Assembly: GCA_963281155.1 (NCBI GenBank)
Contig: CAUJLY010000003.1
Location: forward strand, 5,580,001-5,644,000
Direction of reading: 5' to 3'
Origin: Rhabditophanes sp. KR3021
Lineage: Eukaryota > Nematoda > Chromadorea > Rhabditida > Alloionematidae
Length of the DNA: 64,000 bases
Notes under the pieces: model-generated
What the model saw: only the letters and a program-made list of their open reading frames with translations
The model's database searches: none
Told to the model about the DNA's origin: nothing
Part shown: positions 46,661-57,311 of the stretch, in pieces
Numbering within the stretch: the stretch's first letter is position 1
Layout: each line of letters begins with the position of its first letter
Translations under genes and position numbers: made by a program

Positions 46661-49600
46661 CTAATATCTAGCAAGAATTATGGATGCAAGGATAGACATT
46701 AGTAAACCTGTAGAAATATTTGACTGTGTGAAGGGAGAAGTTGACGCAGAAACTGTTTTCGTGACATTTGTGACTTTGTTTTCTGACTTGTCTGAGGGAA
46801 TGTTCGCCCAACATTCGCTACAAATGTCCCGTAAGGTACGAGATTGTTTGATGGAGTAGGTTGTTTTTAGCTAAAAGATATTATAACTTAGTCAATTATA
46901 GTTTATTACCTCTTGTACGGGATCATAGTAGTCAAAGATTCTCATCTGAGCAGGCTTTTGATCTACAACTTGGTAGGCAATGTCTGAATACAAAGTTAAA
47001 CAGACAGGAGATGATCCTAAAGGATTGAAGTAAATATTCACTTTTGTGTCATCATTATCTAAGTCAATTCTTTGCAAATCATGAATTGAAGACAATTTGT
47101 TTGTCTCCTCAATATCGTATCTATACCCAGAAAGCGCATTAATCTGAGCCACAGCCATATTTGACTTTTCTGAAATACTACCATTTGATCTCTGCCCTAG
47201 ACCTTTATATTGGCAGCACAAATCCATTTGCACACGCGTTTGTGATCCCTTGATATCTTTGCTGCAAACGAAAGGACTGTCGTCTCTAGTTGCTACTTTG
47301 TGGTAGGAATATTGGACTTGAATAAAGACAACTCCTGTTCCATTACCTTTAATAACAATTGGAGAGTCATAGTTTTTGACGACATAAGATTGAAGAACCA
47401 TTGCATTTTCATCATTAATTTCGAAAGTATGAGAATCATTTCCCATATCAACTCTAATTTGAACATTAAAATCTTCCGAATAAACTTGTTCGGCATATCC
47501 ACCAAGTGCTTGTAACCCCTAGAATAACTCTATAATTAATATGCAAAGCGTAAACAACGACGTTTTTAAACAAGCGTGCGTTGTTCAGGAAAATGATGAT
47601 TATCTACTCGTCAAATGGAACAGTCATATTCGAAAAACAGCAACGTTACGTCAAAATGAAAAATAAGTATTGCCAAGACAATGGAATCCACCTTATTAGA
47701 ATGTCCCACTCAAGATCTAAAGAAATGAAGGCAATCATGGAAGACGTTCTACAAAGATGGACTGATGGAAACTCAATAATTGTATTCTAATTCCTTCTAT
47801 CCTTTTTAATAAAAAGCCTTAATCCTACTTATAAAACTATCTAAATAATTCGAACTCACAATAGAAGTGTCTTGAGTACTCGAAAATCCGCCTAATGCAT
47901 TTCTTTGCGAGGTTAACCATCTTGAAATCGGCATAGCCCCATGTTTATCTCCAACTTTATTATAACTCAAAAGAGCATAAGCTGTCAATTCCACGTCTAC
48001 AGGTCTCGATTGGTAAAAGTATTGAGAAGTATCTTTGTCATTTGATTTTTGAGTAGTTGAATTGGTTGTACTCCAATAGACGCCATTATCAGCTGAATCT
48101 ATTTTCATTTCTTGCAATTGTTTGAAAGCATCATCGGCCTTTGAACTGCCAGCTAAAAATAAGGCATAGGTTGTGACAGACAAAGCATAGGCATCTTTGT
48201 AAATTTCAACCAAATTATTTTCCAAATACTTGATAGCTTTCTCATTTTTGACGTTATTTTCAAGAAGAGCTATGACTACGTAAGCTGTCAAGGCATGTCC
48301 GCCATTCGAAGCACCTCCTGTAAAATTTCAAGTATTAATTTAATTACTGAAGTCATTTTCAAAACAACACAAATTTTAGATGAGTTATTTTAGAATCAAA
48401 GTAATCATCTTTTGACAAACCCTGCATGTCCTTAGACGTATACATTTTGAGTATGCTCAATTAATAAATTTAGTCTTTTTAAATGTTTATCCTTTCTTAA
48501 TAAAGCTATCCTAAATATATCCTTTTTCAATAATAATTCTCAAGCCAAATTCAGACAACCAAGCTTAGAAGTAAAGCCGCCTACTAAAGTTTTGAAAAAA
48601 TATAAAAGCATCACCTTAAGAAGAAGTAAAGTTATGGTGTATGTTTGGACACACTAATATTAATTATTATCATTTAGTTCAAACAGATGAAGAAAAGCTG
48701 CTGAAGGTGTTAAGGAAAGGAACAGAGCTGGAGTTAATAGTGATGAAAAGCCTGCTCTTAAGAATGTCGTAAGTTATTTAAACACTAATAAATGAATATC
48801 ACATTCGATAAACCAAGAAATATCAAAGTGACGAATTTATATAAAGTGCTTAATAACATTGGTTAGTCATTCAGGGTAAACTCAACCTTTAAAAATGGTT
48901 TACTTGGTTTGTTAATGGAATTAATCTATACAATGTATCCGGTTCCAAAAAGTGACAAAGAAGGCCCTTTAATCGTCCAAGCAAAAGCAATCGGTCATAT
49001 TGGTGAATGCTTCGACTCTCATAGAAGAATAATTGAACACGGATCATACTACATCCTTTTGACAAGAAAGAACGTTTCCTTCATAAAATGGTTAAGGCAG
49101 GTAAAAAGTCAATTGTCCTAAAAAAACTTATTCTTCAAAATAAATTGCCGAGGATACAGAAGCTATCTTAATAGACACACATCGTGCGTAGTTAACCAAC
49201 TCGGACTCAGGAAAAGGTTCCTTTGATTTTGTTATTCAAATGAATCCAACAAGAAATGTAGAAGAAGCCCAAATAACCTCAAAGGGCTCTTTTCATTTAA
49301 TGATCGTACAGAGTACGATCTAAAGTAATAATCTATTTTTTGTGTCTTATTATTGTGTGCTTTTTTAATAAATACCCTGTAGATCCTTATGGTGAATTTC
49401 TCCTTTCTCAATGAAAGCTCCATTTTCTTGTTGTTGACTGTTGAGGAAAGCAATAGATCTTTCCAAAATTAATTCATCGATGAAAATAAAGTCCTGTGAT
49501 TGTTTGAATGATTTGATGACAAATGCAGTCAGCCAAGTTGATCCATGTTTGTCAGATTCACCGAATGCTGAGAATGAATGGTCTGATCTTAAATAGGTTA

Positions 49601-52600
49601 GCTCTCTTTGCTAAAGAAAATTATTATTTGACATTTTGATCTAACAACTTACGAAACCACTTTCCATGAATTTGATTGCTTTTTTCTCAAGTGCAGGGAT
49701 GGATTTATGTGTTGCTTTCAAGTACTTCATTACAACAATGTTTCCGATCATGCTAAAATATATTATTACAATTTTTTATTCTTATCCACTTACCCCAACA
49801 TATTTTGTTCACCACATCCAGTAGGCATCGAAACCAAGTTTTCCAAGTTCGACAAAAGTGGTCCCATAATATCTCCAATGATATCAATCTTAGCATACTT
49901 AGAACCTTCAACAGCATCAGCTGGGTACAACAAATTAATAGTTTTAACAAAATCATCTGTTTCATTATTAGTTCCAGGATGAGCTAAATCAACCACAAGA
50001 GGGACGTTTCTTTCGACTTTGTAACCTTCTGGCTCGACCTTAAGAGGACAGAAATGAATAACATAATGTAAATTATTTGGTATTTAGGTTAACAATATAT
50101 ATTTTTTTACTTCTTAAATTTGAACTCAAAGAAACAGTGTACTTTGAATAAGCTGCGAGCTATTTACGTGTCTATATTAAGATCAAATGTAACGTATATT
50201 AACCGTTCTTATTATTTTAGTGCAACAAGACCGCCTCAACTAGGAGTTTGTTATTCTAAGGATGGAAGAAATTAAAAAGAAAGATGAAAAAGAGAAAGGT
50301 TGTAACGATATCAAAAGGAGGTGTAAATGGTTTAGTAGAATTAGTAAAAAGCACAAGTATAGAAGCCGTCGAAGTAAAGAGAAGTTGCAATGATGGTAAG
50401 AGTTTACCTTTGAAAAAGACAATGTTCCTAGTGGGGCTCCAGTCTATGCTAGGATCAAATCGAATGATATTAACAAGGTTAAGACGGGCAGCCTCAAGAA
50501 ACATCCTAAAGTGATAGAAACGGAACAGCCGTTCGAATTCAATGGTTATTTAACAACATTGCATGGGGAAGGTATGATTTCTTACTGAAGAGCCTTACCA
50601 AGCACCCCGCAACGAGGCAATTCAACTTCAAAAATGATGCAGATACTATTAAGAGACAAGCAATGTGATGTGTATTTGGCAATTGATTCATCATCTATTG
50701 GATCGACTTGGGACTTTGCTAATGCAGTGGATGGAATCTTCCATGTCGGACAAGCATTCAATACGAAGAATCTCCTTGCATAGATATTGCCACAACTTTA
50801 CTGTTAAATGGGGATACGTTTTTACAGAAAAGAAAGGGTATTCCATAAGTTGGTAAGGCAGGGAAACCATTAACTATCATCAAAAAAACTTATCCTCCAA
50901 AAAGATTGCTGAGAATATGGAGTGCATCTTGATGAATGCCCTTCGTGATCAAATAACTAATTCTGACTCAGACAAGGCATCTCTACAATGTGTTAGCTAC
51001 ATGAATCCTGATAAGAATAATCAAGTCGCCAAATTGATTCTAAAAGGCTTTTCTGTATGTACACCCATTGGATATGTTTTAAATTATTAATCCCTTTTCT
51101 ATTTTTAATTAATAAAGTCTCCTTTGTTGTGTTTTTAATACCTTGAGGGTCATTTCAACTGCCTATAAAAGCAAATAATTAAATAAATGAAACGTTCATA
51201 CACATTCATTTTTTAAAATGAATCCTCTATTACTTACATCACCAGCTTGAGCAGATTGCCCCAAAACTCTCAACATAATATCTCCAACATCCGTGAAGAC
51301 AATTGGGAAGTAAACAGCTTTGGATACACCTCCTCCAGGAACAGAAACTGATCGCTTGTTGATGTTAGGTCCATCACTTTTAGATAAACTTAAATCCGCA
51401 TTCACAAACTCAAAACCTGAAGCGGCATTTTGTTTTAGAGTAACTTCAACGTCTTGTTCCGTTTCCATGTAATTAAAGACGAGAACTTGAAGGGCAAATT
51501 GTTCGCCCCTTTTGACAGAATAAGGAAGATTTAAACGAATGAAGAATGGACGGAAGACTTTGAGTTTTGGAGTACTTGAAGCTACTCCCAGACCTTCATT
51601 ATCATTGATGGCAAAAGCAGAAGACACCCAACTAGTGATTGTGTCTGGAGCCTTGGTGTCAAAGGTAACTGATCCGTTGTCCCTAAAAGTGAAGTGTAAG
51701 CAAACAAAAATGACATTAAGCGAGTGCAAAAAACAATTGGCTCTAATCCCTACCCGCTATCACTAAATTCCCAAACCCATGTTTCAGGGAAATTTTGTCT
51801 CAATTTGATGACGACCGGTCCCGTAGCACTATCATCGGCTACTTCCATCTCTTCTTCCATAACGCCATTCCTAAACATTTCGTTACCACCACCACCAAAT
51901 GCTGCATTGTTACGAAATGCATAAGCAATCACTGAAGTTTGTTATATAATTACGAGTTATATAATTATGAAGATATTTTTGAAGATAAAGAAGATGCCAA
52001 TGGCATAGATAGAAGTAGAGAGAGGGAAGGAAGCGTGCAAAGATGGAAACTCGATTTTAGCCAATTGTCTTTTGTTTATACCCTTACTACTTACCCTGAC
52101 GTGTAAAGGCTACTAATGACCCACGTTTCTGGGAACGACTTTCTGATCTTAATAACTTTTGCCGGAGAAAAGTCAGAATCTGGGGGAGCGCCAGGGCTGG
52201 CCATGGGCATTGCCATGTCAGCTGACTCAATCGCCATATTCCGGAAATTGGCTTTAGACATACTTTTAAAGAAGTGTCCTAAATCGGGATTAATGTAAAG
52301 AATTCAATAAAAGAGGATAAGATATAAGGTAAGCATCAAATGAATGAAGGCAGGATAAGATGAAAAAGGTTGATAGAAATAAATAAATTTGAATCAAAAA
52401 AACTTACTCATATTTTCAGGTTCCTCTTTATACAACAAAGCATCCGTCATCACAACAAGTCCAGCATTTTCAAAGATTGTTCCAGCATCTCTGCCACCAA
52501 CTCCTGAAAATGGGTACCAGATAGATCTTTTGCGTCTGAATTCCCAAGGTCTGTAACTTCCTATTTGGTCTAGAGTGTCATATTGTTCAACATCTTGTTC

Positions 52601-55600
52601 GATTAACTCTTTTGTGATGTCGTTGCCCGTTTTGAGGAGTAATACGGATTGGTCTACGGCTAGAAGGCCGACGTAACTGTTTGGAGCTGCCTGGACTGTG
52701 AATTTAAGATTCTCACCTGCAACAATTTTTTATTCAACTGAATTGGCAGTAATCAATGGCTTTTTTATATTTTGTCATTACCATTACTTGAGTCAAGTAG
52801 TATGTGGGCGAAACAAGTGCTTTTGCTTAAAAATGTACTTTTGTAAGCCTTATCGCATTTGCAGCAGAAGTGTCCCATTTTGAATAAACATTTTGCCAAA
52901 TTTACAGTCATCGCATATTTTTAATGTTTAATTTTATTATTTAGAAATAGTTTTTGTTTTATTTCAAACTTTCTAATTACAAATTGCATTACTTGCTCGA
53001 TATCTCATTAAATTATAATCTTTATTGCAAACCTTATTTATCTTTTATCAATTATTATCTCTAGAGCTCGAGATCGCCTCAATTGAAGCTGCCACCTTTA
53101 AATGAAAAAAATGTTCTCTATTTTTCACTTCCTCGGCAACACTCAAACAACACAACGACAGCGATTTTTGTGCTAATGAAAGTCATTGTAAGCTCCCAGC
53201 ACAATGGCAAATTGTGCTTGCGAGCAGTTACGTGTTGCGGAGAGGGAGTTCAATCAAATATTTGAAGCTGAGAGTGTGTTAGATGTGATTTGGCCAGAAA
53301 GAAAATCTCCTGTCGCAGTTAACAACGCATACCTCTACTTATTCCTGGATCCACCCCTTGATGTCAAGGCACTAACTAAGGATGACCTTTTGGACGACTT
53401 CAATTTGTTTGAGAAGGTATCTGTTATGTCGGAGAATCGGAATGTCTTATCGACTCAGCCAACACTATGTAAACTACAATGGAAACTTGGAAAATGGTTA
53501 TCTTTCCAACAGAAAGGAAAGTAGGATGAACAAAGTTATCAATGCTGGATTGGAGATGATTATCGTGACGCTACCTGTTAGTTCTAAGGAAATTGCCGAG
53601 AACTTAGAATTCGTTTGCATGGAGGAATACAAGTGGCAAATGACTAACTGCAATCACGGAAAGTGCTCTATGAAAGAGACTTACCTGCTCAACTCAGTCA
53701 ATGCCTGTGCAGTTGCTGATATTTCGCCAAAAATATTGCCGACCTATCGCTTTAAATTTTTGTCATTTTTGTCTTTTTAAAATTTCGTTCCAATAAATTA
53801 CCTAAAAATAAATAAAATTAGTTAAGCACTCTGAAAAATAATTCACCTGGTTCTACGGAAGTTTTGTCCAAAGATAATGTGACTTCGTTTTGGAAAAGAC
53901 CTGAAATATATTTTTTAATTTTGATATAAAATTCATCGAAGGAGATTAAATGTATTAAAATTCAATTTAGGTTCAAATAACGCAGTGACTCAATTTTTTA
54001 AGATGAGTTTTTCATCTGCACCAATCTGTTCTAATTTTTAAACTCCTAATGAAACCTATTTTAAACAAAAACTTACCATCAACCTTAAAGTCAAGAGCAT
54101 CAACCAAAATTTCTTTATTAGCATTCCTAATAGCATAAATAATCAACCTTGACTTAGGCGCCATTTTAGTGGTAGCGGTAAAAGTAATAGCAGCATGTTG
54201 TCCATTAACAGAGATTTCCTGACTCATCACAACATACCCTCTAGACATAACTTGATAAGTCAGTGAAGTCAAAGGTTCAGTCGACTTAACACTAAAAGAC
54301 AATGGCTTCCCAACATCAACAGTTCCCTCATTATCAGCTGTTAATTGGAGGAAATTTTGAGTTGGGGAGCGCTGGGCTTCAACATACAAAGAAGTATAGA
54401 TAAGAGCATCAGTGAAGTTGTTATTTCCTGTTCTATCATAATGAGCCTCTACTCTAGCTGAAGTGCAATTAGTTGGTGGTTTCAATGTCAAGACAGATGT
54501 CCCATGGCTATCTAGTTCAATTATCTGAGACTCGGAGTCTTCAGTCGTGTTTCTGGCCTCACTAACATAAGGATAGTTGTAATAAGTGGTTACTTTGACT
54601 TTCTTAGGAACAATTGCTTCAACAGGTGTGTCATCCATCTTCTTGAGAGTGATGACTACGCTATACGGCAAAGCTGGTTTGAATGTATCTCCCTGCTTTT
54701 CAACTTCGAGTTTAACGTCATGGCTGAAGATCAAATAATAGTGTTAATAGTTGAATTTAAAAGGGTTATTAATTTTTTAATTTGAGTATAACGGAAACTG
54801 TTGCTGATGTTCTTGCTCCAATTAAATGAAAGGAAAGAGACGAAGAGGGTGCTGGGTCTATCTAATGAACGATCCAAGGGTTGCACATAACAACTGGACC
54901 ACACCAAAAGTCTAGGAAGCGATTTGCTACGTGGGCCAAACTGATGACTTTGCAGAAATAATATCAAACTACATATTAAAGTCCAAACATGCCGTTAAGC
55001 TAGAAATGTTCTTTAACCGAAAAGACCTTAACAAAGACGTAATTTGTGGTAAAACAGTTATTAACAAAGGCATCGTTGTATTAAAGAAGTGGTATCAGTC
55101 AAAACAAGCTGGAGAGATTTTTGAATATATCCTAATTAATGCCCTAATTCCACAACTCACTAACTCTGGAAGGCCATCATCTGAAGAAGTCCACCCTATG
55201 TTCCCAGAAAAGAATGGCGAAGTAGCATATATTATCCTAGAAGAATTTTTCGGTGTTAATAATGATTTTAAAGATGCGGAGTATGTCCAATTTTTGTGAA
55301 AATATTTAATGCTTAATTTTTGGTGTCTTTTATACCGATAAGCGATAATTTGAGCTGTTCCGTTTCTTTGGACATCTGTCAAGTCTTCGGTTACTGTTGC
55401 CAGAATACGGATTGTTGAGCCTCCGTATGCCATTATTAGTTTATGGTCTTTTAGTTCTTGATTCTTGAAATGGACTGTTGCTTCTCCCATTGAATTGAGG
55501 GTGACGACGCTTTCGATTCGAGATTCAAGGGAAGTTGAAGAGCTGGTTCCGTCTGAATTAATAGCAATTGGTCTGGTATTCCATCTGTTCCATGGTAATT

Positions 55601-57311
55601 CTAAGACAACTCTGACTTTACCAGCGACACCCTTTCCATATGTATATTTGGAATCAATGAAAATGTTCAGATCATCATTGACTGTAATGAAGTTGTTTGT
55701 CTTGATACTAACATCGAATTTAGGCAAAACGTATTTGTCGACAGTGAATGTTTTTTCATATTTAGTACCGCTTTTGCTTTCTATCTTGATTATCCAATCT
55801 CCAAGTGGTGGTTGAGATGAAAGCTCAAGATTAGCGGAAAAGACACCCTTTTCTAGAGCTTGTTCATTCCATTGTTTGATGATATTCTTGTTGGGGTCCA
55901 AGATTTTGACGGAAATAGTCTCAGCAGATGCAGGTTTAAGCTCGGGATTGACGACAATAACCCGAAGGTAGACTGTTGATTCAGGCTTGTAGATGGCTTT
56001 ATCTGTCTGAACAAAGATAGATAAGGATTTGCCATTGAAATTAACGGGTTTTCTGTCTTCAAACAGAACATGTCCCGTTAAGGATTCTCCTTTGATGTAA
56101 ACTACATAGTTTTGTCCCTCAATCAAAACGTCAGATGGCAAGGAGTCGATTGTTACGGTTTGGGGCTTTCCAGCTACAATTCCATTAACAACCTTTGCCG
56201 CAATCGTTTCATTAGCCTCCGTTCGGACCTCTAATCTTACAACATAATCGCTCTCATCTGTCTTCAAAATATTGACTGAGGCGGCATAAGGTAAACCGGG
56301 GCGTACATGAAAAATAAAGTTTTAGATCACATTATATTTTGTTATTAATTTTGTATTTAGCTATGCTAATTATTTTTGCACAATTGTATTTACTATAAAA
56401 TTTAAAGAGACAGCTACCACCAGCTCGTTAAAATTGTGTACTTTGAAATTTTAATGTTGGCTCAGGCTATTTATGTGTATATTTCAGATTAAATTTAATG
56501 CAATTACTCATTCTTATTAATTTTAGTGCCTAAGATCGCTTCAGCTGGTGTTTATTCATTCTAAATGGTTGAAGGAAAGGCAAAGGGTGTATCCGAAAGA
56601 AAACTTGCTTCTGTTTCGAAAGAAGATGCTAAAAAGCTTTCTCAAGGATTCCAGAGTAGTTCCAGCATTGAAGCTGTGGTGATCAAGAGAAGCCGAGTGG
56701 TGCCGAAAGTCTTACTTTTGGAGGAAGCCAAAAAGACATAGGCGCTGGTAAGTCTAAATTTATCTTATTTGCTATTGAAAAAGATGTAGAAAGTGACCTT
56801 CTCAGACCACGAATTACTAAATGAATTATTCGACAATTTGTTTTCTTTACTTAACAAAGAAAGCCATCTTTAGATTTCGTCCTACACATGAACCCTCAAG
56901 TAAACTCGCTAGTTGCTCAACTTATTCTCAGAATGCGGATACGAAGGGCACATTATGAAGTATTAATATGGTGTTATATATTTAATTGAATTTTTAACAA
57001 TAAACTTTTTTGAGACGTACTATTTTTGGGGCAATAACGATATAAGAACCAGTGTAATTTTTTTGTGGAATTACATTGCTTTTAATAGTTGGGAAAGAAG
57101 GCCCGATATCGATGGCAGTTGTTGTGATTTCGAGTGATGAAAGGGAGGAGGTAGTAGTTGATGCCAAGAGAGTTTCGGCAGACGTTTCAATGGGAACTAT
57201 TGTACTGGTTGCATTGTTGCTTTCATCCGCAGCAACAGTAAAGATTTGGGTGAAGACTGGTGCAATAATAAAAAATAGAAGAAAAATAGGAGGTGAATAT
57301 CCTCGCCACAT
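46661..57311 (-). CDS. GPI-anchored thioester protein (CD109/TEP, alpha-2-macroglobulin family)
   Basis: Fourteen exons: 57311-57021, 56306-55336, 54723-54077, 53900-53847, 52716-52408, alternative 52278-52095 or 51931-51754, 51682-51238, 51163-51143, 50038-49794, 49752-49653, 49610-49376, 48317-47860, 47518-46910 and 46870-46661. The product is about 1,590 residues. A signal peptide ([19 protein letters not shown]) and a Thr/Ser-rich linker come first. The macroglobulin region starts at [10 protein letters not shown]...PGLPYAAS and includes [15 protein letters not shown] basic RRKRS site lies near residue 715, then the variable bait-like exon ending FPETWV. The thioester GCGEQN (about residue 1046), the complement TED repeats ([14 protein letters not shown]) and the receptor-binding-like domain follow. 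The last exon ends in a Ser/Thr stretch and a hydrophobic tail ([15 protein letters not shown]), a GPI-attachment signal. TEPs tag or trap microbes or proteases. The exon 1-2 junction lacks an AG acceptor. A 21-nt microexon encodes AVEMTLK. Confidence 0.92.
47581..47790 (+). pseudogene. antisense fragment resembling a restriction-endonuclease-fold C-terminus
   Basis: Inside the 341-bp intron 12 of the thioester-protein gene. The open frame (ATG at 47593) contains [15 protein letters not shown], which resembles the last strand-helix of restriction-endonuclease-like proteins common in large DNA viruses and phages, where a Lys-x-x-Tyr/Phe-Cys...Gly-Ile-x-Leu-Ile-Arg pattern closes the fold. No catalytic N-terminal half is present, so it is a fragment. 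It shows no similarity to the other intronic elements. Origin from a virus or mobile element is inference. Confidence 0.4.
48640..49320 (+). pseudogene. antisense intronic element, copy in intron 11
   Basis: A diverged copy. The C-terminal part is the clearest: [15 protein letters not shown], a stop, [19 protein letters not shown], aligning with the intron 8 copy at both DNA and protein level. The N-terminal region is poorly preserved and has a GTAAGT donor-like site after a Lys-rich segment. Confidence 0.5.
50110..51060 (+). pseudogene. antisense intronic element, copy in intron 8
   Basis: It has the shared 5' block (GTGTACTTTGAA, GCTATTTACGTGT, ATTTTAGTGC). Then come [11 protein letters not shown] (frame at 50284), [53 protein letters not shown] and [18 protein letters not shown], spread over several frames with stops between. 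It defines the family's order of blocks. Confidence 0.6.
51754..51931 (-). other. alternative exon 6b of the thioester-protein gene
   Basis: 178 nt, acceptor AACTTCAG, donor GG|GTAGGG, with the same entry (1) and exit (2) phases as 6a. It encodes an Asn/Gly- then Glu-rich segment ([20 protein letters not shown]) and ends [14 protein letters not shown] then EFSDSG. Including both 6a and 6b, or neither, brings an early stop. Confidence 0.8.
52095..52278 (-). other. alternative exon 6a of the thioester-protein gene
   Basis: 184 nt, acceptor CGATTTAG, donor GG|GTAAGT. It enters in phase 1 and exits in phase 2. It encodes a Met/Ala/Pro-rich segment ([14 protein letters not shown]) and ends [14 protein letters not shown] then SLYTSG. 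It is a paralogue of exon 6b. Confidence 0.8.
53060..53780 (+). pseudogene. antisense intronic element, copy in intron 4
   Basis: It has the shared 5' block (CTCTAGAGCTCGAGATCGCC). An ATG frame at 53204-53524 (106 codons, including [21 protein letters not shown]) is followed, one frame over, by [20 protein letters not shown] and the C-terminal block. This is the copy that covers most of the family length, with at least one frame break near 53500. Confidence 0.6.
54790..55299 (+). pseudogene. antisense intronic element, copy in intron 2 (most intact frame)
   Basis: The longest uninterrupted frame of the family (54931-55299, 122 codons) has no ATG near its start and overlaps the 3' end of thioester exon 2 by a few bases only beyond its stop. 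Its middle reads [20 protein letters not shown], then [10 protein letters not shown] and [12 protein letters not shown], matching the intron 8 copy block by block. No known domain is recognised. Upstream bases to 54790 contain an ATGAAAGGAAAG start-like region in another frame. Confidence 0.55.
56434..56960 (+). pseudogene. antisense intronic element, copy in intron 1
   Basis: Plus-strand sequence inside intron 1 of the thioester-protein gene. A 5' segment shared with the intron 8 copy (GTGTACTTTGAA, GCTATTTATGTGT, then an ATTTTAGTGC acceptor-like site) leads to an ATG at 56565 and a 58-codon frame containing [13 protein letters not shown]. After a GTAAGT donor-like site the C-terminal family motif [20 protein letters not shown] follows, broken by stops. 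Family unknown. Confidence 0.6.
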
